DNA of 64,000 nt from Cristatella mucedo (Eukaryota > Bryozoa > Phylactolaemata > Cristatellidae), in the NCBI GenBank assembly GCA_009760855.2, contig WPIO01000098.1, forward strand, positions 1,295,001 through 1,359,000, in the 5' to 3' direction. Numbering within the stretch: the first letter of the stretch is position 1; each line of letters opens with the position of its first letter. Made by a program: the position numbers and the translations under genes. The notes beneath the pieces are model-generated. The model was not told the DNA's origin. It saw only the letters and a list, made by a program, of their open reading frames with translations, and did not search any database. Of this stretch, positions 1-10,564 are shown piece by piece.

Positions 1-390
1 TCTTTTATTTGCATTTCTCTTAGAAGCCCGATCTTTTAGTTTCTAGCGTATTGAAACTCTCAAAATATATTCAACTGTCAGTGTCATGTAGCACCAAAGG
101 CAGCGTGGGGAGCTGTAAAGTAGCAATAAAAGGGCTAGCCTGATCAGAACAATGTGAGCACGTGACCATTAGTCACCTGACTTTGAGTCCACCCCTACCA
201 GTGGCCATTTTACAGGTATAGCAAGCTTGGTGTGGATCCTGGACGTCTCCACAACGGTTTGCCTATGCTGCACCTTCGCCATTCATATGGTATGGTACGC
301 GAACTCTGCAAACTTTCGAAGCTCCAGGAAGAAAACTTCTTCTTTTAGCTACAATTGATTATTCGTTGTGTCGTTAAACGATACTTGCAG

Positions 391-507
391 GATGCCGGCA
401 GGCGATCGGCTTGCGAACAGTCTGCTGCTGGACGATTGGGCATTGATCACTCAACCCTACATCTCCAGCTTAGGAAGCTCAGCATTCGCATATGCATAGC
501 CGCAAAG
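391..507 (+). other. Putative exon E1, copy 1
   Basis: A 117-base segment preceded by a pyrimidine-containing acceptor ending TACTTGCAG and followed by the donor-like AAAG|GTAAGC. The three frames are not equal: one stays open throughout, and another opens with ATG and reaches TAG 16 bases before the donor. Acceptor and donor are retained in all three units. No family is recognised. A chance splice-like pair in conserved non-coding DNA is the main alternative. Confidence 0.3.
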
Positions 508-1528
508 GTAAGCCCATATACGAACGATCACGGTACCGCTTAAGTCCCAAGCTGAACGGTCTGGATCCGACTTAGTGCAGACTAGCAGAACAGCTCTTGA
601 TCCCAAAGGTATCTGGTCCGCCCGAGGCCACACACTACGAGCGCTCATCAAGTCCCAGAAAAAATTTTCACCGATTACACTTTCGCCACTGTAATGCTAA
701 GTAAGCCGTCCCATATGCCTAAGGATTTCTTCTGGTATGGAAGGGCCTGATTTAGGAACTAATTCGTTCGCCTGAGTGCCTACTTTTTATGACCAAGCTT
801 TAAAGACTAGCCAACGGCAGGGGTTTTTTCGCAGCTGCTTGTAGGCTAAAACTGGCGGTCTTGATTTCAAAATCCAGCTAGGAAAGAGTAGGCTAACTCG
901 AATCAGACTTTTCATCTAAGCATGTAACAGCTTAGGTGTACTGAATCTTGCCTGGCTTACTTGGATGTTTTCCATAGCTCTAAGCAATGCGAGCCGTGAA
1001 CAAGTGGGGGGCTTGTCAAACTAGTCCCGGAGCTTTTTCACAACACTGTAAAGCCTGGTTGAATGAGCTAGTTCAATCACTGGCGTCCTTTTTAAGAGCT
1101 TCATTCATCCTTCTATATATTTGGAGATTATGCTGGAGCCAGTCTTTCATCCGATCTGTTGCTAACCGTCGCCCTGGTATCTGAGATTGCCAAAATTCAC
1201 CTATTGATATGCGAGTTGTCTCGAGGCTGTCTGGTCACTCAGCACACTGGTTGCCGTTATCTAACCCAACCGGTGCGACTCACCTATCTAATTAAAAATT
1301 GTTCTGCTACGTTAGGTAACCCACTGGTTGAAAATTCTAGGTAACTGAAAATTGTCAAACGTGAACCAGTCTGGTAACTGGAGAATCGTGATTCTTGTAT
1401 GTGTTACGATAATTGCATTCCTATATAAAAATCTACCTTTCAGGAAATGATCTTAGCTGTGTGTGGATATATTTTTTTTTAGTGTGCCTTGATTAGTCAT
1501 CCTATATCTAGCTAGCTTCTACCCACAG
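508..1528. other. Stretch without a recognised gene
   Basis: Lies between putative exon E1 and conserved frame A and would be an intron if both belong to one transcript. It is conserved at similar level in copies 2 and 3 (22363-23384, 47197-48218). Only short open frames occur, and none keeps length and frame in all copies. Confidence 0.5.
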
Positions 1529-1812
1529 CCACTAACGCAATTTCTGCTGGTCCTATTTATGTCGAGTTGGCTCTCAGGTGTTTAGCATATCTGAGGTCGG
1601 CAGCTGCTAGAACGCTGTCGGATTTGGGCTATGCTTCATTGAATACTCGTGAGTGGATACCATTAGCTGTAGGTGGTTCGTATGGTGAACGAGCAAAGCC
1701 TTACGTTTATGCAGCTGCCACGAATGTGCTTGTGCTCTACTTGTGCTTGTCCACCGGCTTGCTCATGCGATCTGGTGATGCAGGGGTCAGTACGTGGGGA
1801 TTTCAGAGATAG
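1529..1812 (+). CDS. Conserved open frame A, copy 1 (putative terminal exon)
   Basis: Follows a strong acceptor (TTCTACCCACAG, ending at 1528) and stays open for 94 codons to TAG at 1810-1812. The product is Ala/Leu-rich with a hydrophobic stretch near its C-terminal third (around the residues VLVLYLCL) that could be a membrane segment. Frame and length are kept in all three units with no indel until the last few codons, which is better preservation than surrounding DNA needs. I recognise no family. No initiator ATG is required if this is an internal or last exon; upstream it is closed by TAG at 1513. Confidence 0.4.
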
Positions 1813-3410
1813 TGCTAGATAGCGGCACGTGTTGTGATGAGAAGAGCATCCTCTTGTGTTTGGACATGTATGCAGCCTGCTTCTCTGATTTGTGCACTAC
1901 CTTGGCTCATTCTGCAGTGACCAGCTATGGAAGTAAGATTTAGCTTTCTGAATAAAAATAATAATAGCATGTTTGAATAGCATCCTTATAGAACTGAATC
2001 TTTCTCAAGGACTTGTAGAGATGCAAGATATAATTAATAGCGAAAGTTTGTTTCTACCATCCACAAGCAGCAGAACCATTCCAAGCAGGTACATGGAAAC
2101 ACAGGGCTAAGAACAACGACTAATAAAATGCTGCAAATATGACAGGTCCGCTTCAAACTTCTTTTCGGATGTCGTGTCAGGGAATGCTTTGACCAAGTTC
2201 GATAGCTTGTTCTAGAGTTTGGGAGCGTACGAACTAATTGCACGGTCTCTAATGGTTTAGAAATTCTTTCGAGGTATAGCTATACGACTTTATTCGAAAC
2301 AGCAGGGTTGTCGGATTCCGACGATCATTTTAGAGTATTTCTGAAATTCTGCTGAACCTAGAGAATATAGAACGTCAAAAGAGCAACAGTACCTTAAAGT
2401 ATATGTGCTTCTTGACGTTGTGCCGGTTCCCGTCGGCGAGAAGTGATTGAATGTCACAACTGATACAGTCACAAAAAGGTCTCCAGCAGCAGAGTTTTGC
2501 ATTAGCTGCATGTGCCCGATCGGTCAAGCTCGTAAACTTGCAAGTAGTGAAATACAAAGTCGTAAATGGATGCCACAAATACATGGACCAATTGGGATCT
2601 GATATTTTTGTCTACATTACCTGAATTTTAGCAAGGTCATGTTACTGAAAATGGGCAAATTTTTTGGACTCAGGGCAAATACGGATCAGGACATCGAGTA
2701 TGGGTCCATATTTGACAGAAAACTTGCAGGCAGAGCAAATCAAATGCCTTTGGAATAATTGTAGCTTCCGTACCTTGGTTTTCCAGATCTTCAGTGCTTT
2801 ATCTTCATCTCCTTCACCATGAAATACTGTCTACGACGATCTCAGGAAAGTGTGTCATTCTGACAGCCAGAAGACTGCTGCAGAGTGAGAGGTTGAGGTG
2901 GTGCTTCCAAATGATAGCCCATAGCCCGACTTTAATGCCTATCGTCATCGGGTTCACGAATTTGCTACGGAGTTGATGCGGTTCAATGCTATGGCTCAAA
3001 GTTATAGCCGGCTCATTGACCAAGAAAACGCACACGGCGCATAGTATGGATTCTTATATGAGAAAGTGCTCCTACAGTTAAGATTGCCACATCTTGCACA
3101 CAGCAGCAAGGGTGGCTTTCACAGCCACTGCTTATGTTAGCTTAAGCTCGTACGTTTGCACCAAAATAAGCATTGGCACGACAGCTTTCACACGAAGCTT
3201 TTGCAAAAGGATAAGTTCTCAAATCGTCGTACAGAACTTCCGTGTGATCGCTGTGGTTGGCTGGCTCACCCTGACTGCTGACTGCCCTAACCCCGGTCGC
3301 TTGCCACCACACTTGGACCGACCTTGTAGCCAACTTGCTCTCCATTGCTTTCGCCTGCTTGCCTGAGCTTTAGCCGGTTCCCACTTAGTGCCGCATGCTC
3401 AGCCTCGATG
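1813..3410. other. Stretch without a recognised gene; holds a block lost from copy 2
   Basis: Conserved between units but with no frame that persists. Bases 2255-2427 (173 bases) are present here and in copy 3 (about 48950-49122) and missing from copy 2 at 24110/24111, so the loss is in copy 2. Around 2794-3366 short open frames occur on both strands and differ between copies. Confidence 0.5.
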
Positions 3411-3887
3411 CTACTTACAGTTCATCGCTGGGAGCTCCCTCTTTGTGCTGCAGTTGTCCCGTTTATTTCCCGAAGGTGCCACGTCTCCAATAATGCTGTA
3501 TGAGTCCGTCACCACTATGTGATCCCCTGCGAGCAGCTTGCACACCGTGCAGCAGACAGCTTCCGATTTCTCCTGACTGCCAAACCTTGTTTGTGCATAT
3601 CTCCTCTCTGCTTCTGCTTCTACATGCTTTGCATGATGGTCTGTCATGTTTTTGCAAGAATCTTTAGAACGGCAAGAGCCAGGCTCCTCTAAGCTGGGCA
3701 TCGTATTAGCCGTCGCATCCTCATGCAGGGAAGTCTCTACTGAGATAATCTGCAGAAAGTCTTCACTTAGTTGTAGATCGAAAGTGCTCGAAAATGTGAT
3801 CGGAGAGATATGTACATGGCACGACCCTGTAGAAGCTGCTGCCGAAAACCGTGTTGGAGCAGCCACCGTGCCTCTTTTATGAAGCAT
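3411..3887 (-). CDS. Conserved minus-strand frame B, copy 1
   Basis: 158 codons on the minus strand starting at ATG (3885-3887). The N-terminal third is rich in Ser/Thr, the middle in charged residues (HAKHVEAEAERR), and the last 30 residues are the best preserved (ending RELPAMNCK). All three units keep a frame of 158-163 codons with the same start region and identical end. No family recognised. Stretches of the plus strand are also open, so strand is uncertain. Confidence 0.27.
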   Translation of the reverse strand: MLHKRGTVAAPTRFSAAASTGSCHVHISPITFSSTFDLQLSEDFLQIISVETSLHEDATANTMPSLEEPGSCRSKDSCKNMTDHHAKHVEAEAERRYAQTRFGSQEKSEAVCCTVCKLLAGDHIVVTDSYSIIGDVAPSGNKRDNCSTKRELPAMNCK

Positions 3888-4770
3888 CAGCCCTTTTTTC
3901 TTTTTTATGAAGCCACGAGAGCACGGCCGAAAGTTCCCCAGCTGAATTCAGTATGAAGTCGATGGCTGTGACTTACCATAACAATCGTCACCTGTGGTAA
4001 GTCTAGATGCTCGCAAATAATGATGAAGCTGCACAGGCAGAAGCAGCAGAGCCTCAAGAGTGATATAGAAACCAGCTAGAGTGGAATTGATATTGTAGCC
4101 TACTCCAATTGGGCGATCGTAGTGCCAGCATTGTTGCTGCCTGCCTATTGACGAGCATTGTTGCTGCCTGCCTATTGACCTCGGTTACTCCTGTCGATGC
4201 TGGCGCCCAGGCTGGCGTAATAATGGTTAAGCCTAAAAGCTTCTCTATACGGAGGCTCGGACATCCTCAAGCCTGGGGTAAACGGACAGTTAGTTTGCAC
4301 ATATCTCAACTGACCGTATACAATGACGTTTAAACATATGTGTTTTCGTTGCCAACCGACTGCATGTGCCTGCCCGGGCTTTGCAGGCATTCAGGCATGA
4401 GGCCGTAAATACACTCTGACAAACACTGCCGGTGACAGTTGAACTTCTCGCGAAATTGGAAGGTCAACTACTACTAACTTGAGTGATCACTGCAGCCACT
4501 TTCTGCAGATCATACGTATTTTGTTCTGGTGGTGCATATTTATACCTAGCCGTGTTTCTATTTGTCGGAATTTATCTATTTGTCACGTTATGCGGCTTGG
4601 TGATAATTTATGTGTTATTATACTCGTCAATATGTAACCTGAAGCACCACTGATAAATGTTCTTTAGTGGTGAGTTTATGCATACTTTGCCTGTCTCTTC
4701 CAGTCTCCAGCTGCTTAAATCAGCCCTGCTCCCGTGTACATTTAATCCAGATTGGGTTCCTTCTTGTGGA
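3888..4770. other. Stretch without a recognised gene
   Basis: Contains the 27-base direct duplication at 4126-4179 and otherwise nothing I recognise. Conserved in copies 2 (25587-26455) and 3 (50611-51490). Confidence 0.5.
4126..4179. repeat. 27-base direct duplication, copy 1
   Basis: Two adjacent 27-base units (4126-4152 and 4153-4179) differing only at the first base. In one plus frame each encodes a nine-residue SIVAACLLT-like repeat inside a short 74-codon frame (4109-4333). Confidence 0.9.
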
Positions 4771-4939
4771 GGTGAGCCGTAATGGCTTACCAGGTAATGT
4801 GGTTTCTTTCCAAGATCTCGGCCCCGAGGTCGTGGGTTCGAATCCCGTGGTTGGCGATTCTTTATCAACACTCAAGTAGTGGTGATAGCCATCAAGGCTC
4901 CTCTGTCACTATACAAAAAGAGGCTGTTAAATCAGCTAG
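4771..4939 (+). mobile_element. tRNA-derived SINE, family 1 (SINE1a), copy 1
   Basis: Begins with a tRNA-like head and has a perfect polymerase III B box, GGTTCGAATCC, at 4835-4845, with an A-box-like stretch about 50 bases upstream. The tail reads through ACTATACAAAAAGAGGCTGT to an AT-rich end. A functional tRNA is unlikely because the ends do not form an acceptor stem. The insertion is shared by all three units, so it predates their separation. Confidence 0.82.
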
Positions 4940-5130
4940 TATTTGCTTTGGTGTTTTTTTCAGATATGCAATCTCTGTCAAATTTGGAACTTGATGACTA
5001 CTGACTATTTTACTAAACTTATTTTATTTGTACCTAAATCTGAAGGTGAGGGTGATTTTTCACACTGAGCTGCTATTTGAATGTCGTGAGGTATACCACC
5101 TGATGCATTTTTACCATACACAACTATTAT

Positions 5131-5257
5131 TCGCATTTGGTTTTGTCCAGCAGATGATGTGCTCGCCCCGACGAAGTTCTTACTGAGGTCGTGGGCTCAA
5201 GCACAGAGGCATATGTGAAGCGCCTAAATAGAGATTATCTTCTCATGGGGCAATATT
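5131..5257 (+). mobile_element. tRNA-derived SINE, family 2 (SINE2a), copy 1
   Basis: Head resembles the full-length SINE2b at 19491 (A-box region, then a decayed B box GTGGGCTCAAGCAC). The tail has the AAGCGCCTAAATAGAGATTA block shared with the 3' end of LINE-1. Present at the same place in all three units. Confidence 0.72.
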
Positions 5258-6735
5258 TTTACTTCATCAGTTTTTTCTATTTGCAGGACTATAAGGTTAA
5301 TGTCACGATCGGAAAATAGGGGACGACAGATTAGACTAATCATTATTGTACATGCATCTGATGAAAAGATGGACCTTCAGGTGATTCGCGGTCCCACTTT
5401 TACTGGCCCATGCCGCCTGCTTGCTACTGGTGCAGCTAGCTTAACTCGGATGCATATTTACGCATAAAATGTTTCATGAATGTTGCATGTTATTATTAAG
5501 CCAACATGTGCAAATTCAAGCAGCTATGCGAGAATTGTGGCTGGATAAAAGGTCACATACAACTGCAACTTTGCCACAACCTAAAATTTTAATTTCTAGC
5601 GATCATGTAACTGTTTCTGTCCGGGGAGGATGCCAATCAGTGGTCTTACGATCACCAGTGACTCATGTAGTATGCATGAAGGAGTCCAGCTGCTCAGTAG
5701 TGTGCTAATGAAACCAGTGTAGGTAGGTGTGTCTTTGCTGAAACCCGTCCATATCCATGGTATTGCTTTAGGCCAGATTGCAGGTTTATGGCTGTAGATA
5801 GATTTATAGTATCGCATGGCAGTGCAAGCCATTCGCTTAATGTTTTTTAAATGCCAGGATTCTTAGTACAGCTGACTGTTTGCAGCTTTCGCAATCAGGT
5901 GGGAGCAACCCTGCTGGGAAAATAACGTGTCTCCAAAACCATGATTGAAGGTGTATAAAAGAGCACCTTTAAAGGCTTTGAATGGTTGCCAACCTGTAAT
6001 ATATTCCGATCACACAGCTTGAGAAGAGCGTGCAGTAAAACTAGCATGGTGTTTTTTTGCCCAACCAGCTGAAACCCGTTTCTAGACTAGCCTTCTGCTG
6101 TTTTACCGAATCTGCTCAACAAGTATGCCTCCATTAAAAGAACATCGAAGGCAAAGCTGACTATTTCTGATGTCGAAACAAGATATGGCCATCGTGCCTG
6201 GGCTGTGGTGACTTCAAATTAGGGCTGGAAACGAGACGTAAGTTAGCGAAATAACAGCGGTTGAATGAAGTGCTGAGACTGCCATTTGTTTGTGGATAAT
6301 TTTAATTTTTGGGCATACAATGTATTAAAGAAATGTCTTATAAGTTGCAGTCTAGACCACTCGATACTTTTTTTGCATGTTTTCACATCGATGACTTGTT
6401 TTACTTTCTTAGTGCTGATACCTAGTTTCAGCCGGTCGCTGGGACTTGGCTGAGAACTCACGTGAAACCTTTGATAATCTAGGTATTGGATGTGGCTTTA
6501 CAAGAACTCAAATCAAACTGCGAATACGGGAAAGCTCCCATCTTTAAATTAACCGAAAGAAGATCAGAAACAATCCTACTTTATCACCGTCCTCATGATT
6601 TTAGCTCATTCTGACTTTTTATTATTAGCTTGCTTGCATCACATCTTCTAAGGCTCGGTTGTAGTCGTTGGCAGCACTTTCGTGTGGCTCCTGCACCGGT
6701 TACTGCTGACTGCTCCGTGACTTAGGAGCTACAAC
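5258..6735. other. Stretch without a recognised gene; site of a 713-base deletion
   Basis: At about 5523 this copy joins sequences that lie 713 bases apart in copy 2 (27208-27920 missing). Both sides share TATGCG, so the deletion looks microhomology-mediated. The rest is conserved with copies 2 and 3 and has no persistent frame. Confidence 0.6.
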
Positions 6736-6738
6736 CTA

Positions 6739-7188
6739 ATGACCGACCTTGCTACCCCGTACTCCGTCCGCCTTTTCGCTGAGTGGTCCTCTTTGAGACG
6801 GAGTAATCCTACATTGCTGACGTATGATACCTCTTTCTGCGCCATACTCTGCCTTGCGGCCTCTTTCTCCCACTCTATACCACGTGTTTATTTTGCGGCT
6901 GTGTGTTTTCCTCCACATCTGCTAGCATTATGTGTCTTCCACGTGCTCCATCTCTGGTACTCTCCTCTGCTCTATCTTTCGCTAACTGCCACTACTTTCT
7001 CCTGCCTCCTCCAACTCTCTCTTTTAGCCTGCTGCTGTACAACCTCTACAATACGCCTACTGCCGCTTTCCTTCTTCCGCCTACTTGCTCTGCCTAATGC
7101 TCTGCCATTAAAGCTTCCCGAAAGCTGTGCGATCCGTAATCACAGGATTTTGCTGCCGGTGCTGCGTTCGAAGAGCTTGCAGCATTAG
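6739..7188 (+). other. Pyrimidine-rich open frame C, copy 1
   Basis: 149 codons from ATG, hydrophobic and rich in Leu, Ser, Cys and Phe because the strand is C/T-rich. The downstream part matches a 161-codon frame in copy 2, but copy 3 is frameshifted. Long pyrimidine runs lower the chance of stops by themselves, so coding is doubtful. No family recognised. Confidence 0.2.
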
Positions 7189-8236
7189 ATATGCTCACTG
7201 CCTTTAGATTTTTTTCATAAGTCATGCTATCGCCATGTCTTCATTGCATGGTCATGTACAAGCTGCACTGCTAGGATCGGGAATGCTTTGGTGAGCTGAC
7301 TAGTTGTTTCGTCTGGTGTGCACGATGGATGCCATCAACTGCTACAATGTCGGAAGCGCTTGAAGACTTTTTGCTGCACGAGCGACCCATTTCAGCTGCA
7401 GCAAAGCCGGCTTGGTGATTTTAGGTGCGGCTACATCCCACGAACAACTGAGTCAGCCTGGTGCTGAATCGGTGGCAGCGAGTTGCAGCTGTCTTGTCTT
7501 AAATCCGACTGTAGTTCCAATTTGCAGATTAGCCGACGACAAATGCCAAGACGTGGCAGGCCAGTGCACAGCACAATAGCCTAGGAGCCGAAAATGCAGC
7601 CTCAACTACATCAGCTAAGGTCCAGCCCATCTTTGGAATGTCTTAACTTGTTTAAAGATCGGAAGTGTCTTAGAACGCCCTCGGATACTCGTTAGGTACA
7701 CTTTGCGACCATGCAAAATTGGCTGCCGAAGAAAAGTTTATAGAACCCTCATGTAAGGTGAAGCATCTCTTCCTTGTCTTAGTGACAAAGCTTCTAGAGG
7801 GCCATCGATGATGCATCTGCTGTGGGCTTGAAGAGGTTGCTGCGGCTTAGCTAAAAATTTGCTGTCAACGGTCAGTATATAACGAAGCTGTTCATAGGAT
7901 TGATGGCTTAGTCTCCTGCGATGCGTTTCAGTGTCCAACATAAAATATAATTCATTTTCATAACACCCTAAGAGAACACAAAATGTCTATTCAGGCGCTT
8001 TGCGAATGCCACGGTGTTGGGGTCACCAACCTCAGCCAAAGATTGGTCTGACCAGGAAACCTGAGCCACCGAGCCAAAGCATTGCCTGTTTAATGGAACG
8101 ATCAATCCAATTGATAACGAGAGTGCATAGGGTGCCCAGCAGTCTGGCAGAGCTATTGTGTGCATACTATCACTTGATTCAGACCCCAGCCGACGTTCTT
8201 TCGGCTCATCTGGCACGCTGCTTGCCAGCACGAAAT
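7189..8236. other. Stretch without a recognised gene; holds a 598-base block absent from copy 3
   Basis: Bases 7496-8093 have a counterpart in copy 2 (about 29895-30490) but are missing from copy 3 at 54928. The boundary reads GTCTTGTCTT on the left, a possible five-base direct repeat. I cannot tell insertion in the ancestor of copies 1 and 2 from deletion in copy 3. No transposon features seen inside. Confidence 0.6.
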
Positions 8237-8407
8237 CCAAGCTGAATAAACAGCCTCTTTTTGTATAGCCACTGAAGAGCTTTTACGGCTATAACCACCA
8301 CTTGCAGTGGCGATAAAGGATCGCCCACCGCAGGAATCGAACCCTCGACCTCGGGACCGAGCTCGTGAAAGCAACCGCCTTACCTAGTGTACCATCACGG
8401 CTCACCC
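8237..8407 (-). mobile_element. SINE1b, copy 1
   Basis: Reverse complement of a SINE1: the minus strand has the tRNA-like head, a B box GGTTCGATTCC and the tail CTATACAAAAAGAGGCTGT. It sits in a site that is empty in copy 3 (55070), so its boundaries are well defined. At most three or four bases (AAT) look duplicated. Confidence 0.85.
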
Positions 8408-8836
8408 AATATGTTCCTTGCTGCGCATTTCACTTTCTGCCTGTGCATTGGCCTGTACGCATGCTATCCTCACTATTCTCTCTTGTTACATTGTGCTCCG
8501 GAGCAGCATGCACAATTGCTAATGCATCAGTATCTCTGTATGCTCACTCGCTTGTTTTGCCAATATGCGATACTCTATCTGCCAAACCCATACCACTAGT
8601 TTGTGGGGGATTCGCTCTTCGTCTGTCTGCTATTGAGTGCCCACGAGCATCTACACTATACCAATGAGCATGATTTCAACGCAGCAAAGTGTATCGTCGT
8701 CCTTCCGGCACCTGGCTCTGATTCTGCGGTTGATTTGACATGCGCTCGACCGAGACGCATGTCACTTTGCCCGCAAGCTCAGTGCATCGGTCGCCAACTA
8801 CTATGCTGTCGGTTTCAGCCTCCTTCTACCTCTTAG
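8387..8836 (+). pseudogene. Overlapping decayed frame E, copy 1
   Basis: Counterpart of a 149-codon frame in copy 2 (30784-31233). Here it is cut by TAG at 8597-8599 and then continues. It begins inside the SINE1b, which makes a gene reading all of it unlikely. Its downstream half overlaps frame D in another frame, so at most one of them can be right. Confidence 0.22.
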
Positions 8837-9066
8837 TCGCTAGTCAAATGCAAGCGCCTCATGCCAACATGCCAATAGTTGTAGCTTACCCTATACTGCC
8901 TACCTTGGCCGGTGTGACAGCTGGCTCTAACCCAGACTGTGCCAGAGGCACAGTAAATGGCACATGCATGCTTGCCACTGCAGTAGTCGATCTATCATAA
9001 CTTGTCGGTGTGCCTTTCGTACTTGCAAATGGCGAGGCACATATACAGGCAGACGCAGCTGAGTAA
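8739..9066 (+). pseudogene. Frame D, copy 1 (broken)
   Basis: Aligned with the intact 109-codon frame in copy 3, this copy has TAG shortly after the LLLPLSR segment, one extra base before the PTLAG segment, and TAA at 8998-9000. The donor-like GTAAGT that follows the frame in copies 2 and 3 reads GTCAGT here. Confidence 0.35.
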
Positions 9067-9587
9067 TGTCAGTGACATGGAAGCAAGTAAGAGTGAAGTC
9101 TGCCAGCTAGTCTACTATTAATTCATTAAGGTAATGACAGAGTAGTTGCGGCCTGCTTACTGATGCACAGCATGAGAGGCCTTCCGGGAGAGGCTGGCAT
9201 GTAAGCTTGCATCCTAACTCTTCGGCCAAATTGTGGCTCTGCATTAAGGCCGAAGCATCTTTGCAAATGACGCATCGAGCCTTCACTGCTCAGTTTTTAA
9301 GCCTTGCGACTGACCGTCTGAGACTTTGTGTCAGGCTTCAATGGTTACGACGCAGACTGATGGTGTTGGCCTGCGTTTTGTTTAAAAAGAAGGTAAGTGT
9401 CAGCGCTTTCATATGCTGGCAAATTTCGTTCTGACAGGACTAGGCTTCCCTTAAACACGGGATTTCGACTATCCTGTTTTTAATTTTAAGAAGTGCAACA
9501 TGTCAGCTGAAGTGACATAGCACTGTGTGACAGGCAAGACCTTAAGACAGAGCTTTGCCTAGTCGTCTCCCTGTATTAAAATAGGGC

Positions 9588-9836
9588 ATGCCAACCACTC
9601 CGGCAAAGCAAGGCGTACTAGCCACGGTCACTGGTAAGTCCACGTGCAGCTACTGTCGTCTTGACACTTTTCTGGACTCGAGAGCCACCGCAGCACATGA
9701 TCAGCGCCGCCTCACCAAGGACTCGAACGATGGACACGTAATGGTGGTCTGCATTGTTGGTAGTGTACTGGTTTGCTTGGTATCTGAACCAAAGTGCTTA
9801 CATTGCTGTCAGCTTGAAAAGTTTAAGTCTTGTTAG
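9588..9836 (+). CDS. Conserved frame F, copy 1
   Basis: 83 codons from ATG to TAG. Contains a CxxC pair (residues near 20-23), the segment DTFLDSRAT, and a hydrophobic segment VCIVGSVLVCLV near the C-terminus that could be membrane-spanning. No indel separates the three units over this length. A donor-like TG|GTAAGT lies inside (about 9630), so part may be intronic. No family recognised. Confidence 0.3.
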   Translation: MPTTPAKQGVLATVTGKSTCSYCRLDTFLDSRATAAHDQRRLTKDSNDGHVMVVCIVGSVLVCLVSEPKCLHCCQLEKFKSC

Positions 9837-10320
9837 GTTTACTGTCGCACAGTCACATGAAAACAACCTGCTTCTAACTCCTAACAGTAAGGTATTTCTT
9901 CTTGTTCCAATAAAAATGCTGTTAAGAGTACTTTGTAAAGCTAATTGCAGTCAGGCTTCGTCAGTCAATTAAGGACTACTAACAACAATGCGAACACTTT
10001 TACTAGACAGTGGCACTTCTGGGTGTCATTTAATTTCATGCCATCAATTCTGGAATACAGGAGCCTCCAGGCAACTAAAAGAGGCATAAAAAAGTAACTT
10101 GTTGAAGTTGTACCATTTGAAAAGCACCCCTTTCACTACTTTTCGTTCGACAGTGTACTGGCACCGAAACTTGCGGCTGCATCGTCTGCATGCCGCATTG
10201 CCTGGTTAATGAAAAAAGTCAAAATAATTCTATTGTACTGTCCCCAACAGAGGTACTTGATCACAATCTAAGTGCTAGATTCGTGCCTTTGTTCACTAAC
10301 CGGGGATCTTTGTTTTAAAA

Positions 10321-10525
10321 TAGATTAACTTTGGCATTGGTCGTTAAAGTTGTGTTCATGCAAAATGCCAAGAGTTATAGCTTCTGCTAGAGACCGGTCT
10401 TTTAGGCTCCTTTGTTTTAAGCACGGGACCCATGTGGGCATTTTAAGTGTAGGCTTTCTCGGAATTTGCTTGGGAAGCTTCCGGTTTCTGTCATGCAAGC
10501 CGTTCGTATACATCTAAAACTGCTA
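10321..10525 (-). other. Near-invariant block, copy 1
   Basis: These 205 bases are identical to the corresponding stretch in copy 2 and differ at only four positions from 60480-60684, while flanking DNA differs at several percent. A 62-codon minus-strand frame (10325-10513; residues TNGLHDRNRKLPKQIPRK near its start) is contained in it. Confidence 0.6.
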
Positions 10526-10564
10526 TGAGCTTTTCTAATTAGCTACGAATTTCCTGTGCTCCAG

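Noticed and set aside
4771-4860. tRNA gene
   Set aside because: The B box is perfect but the ends do not pair into an acceptor stem, and the same sequence recurs with a long tail. It is a SINE head.
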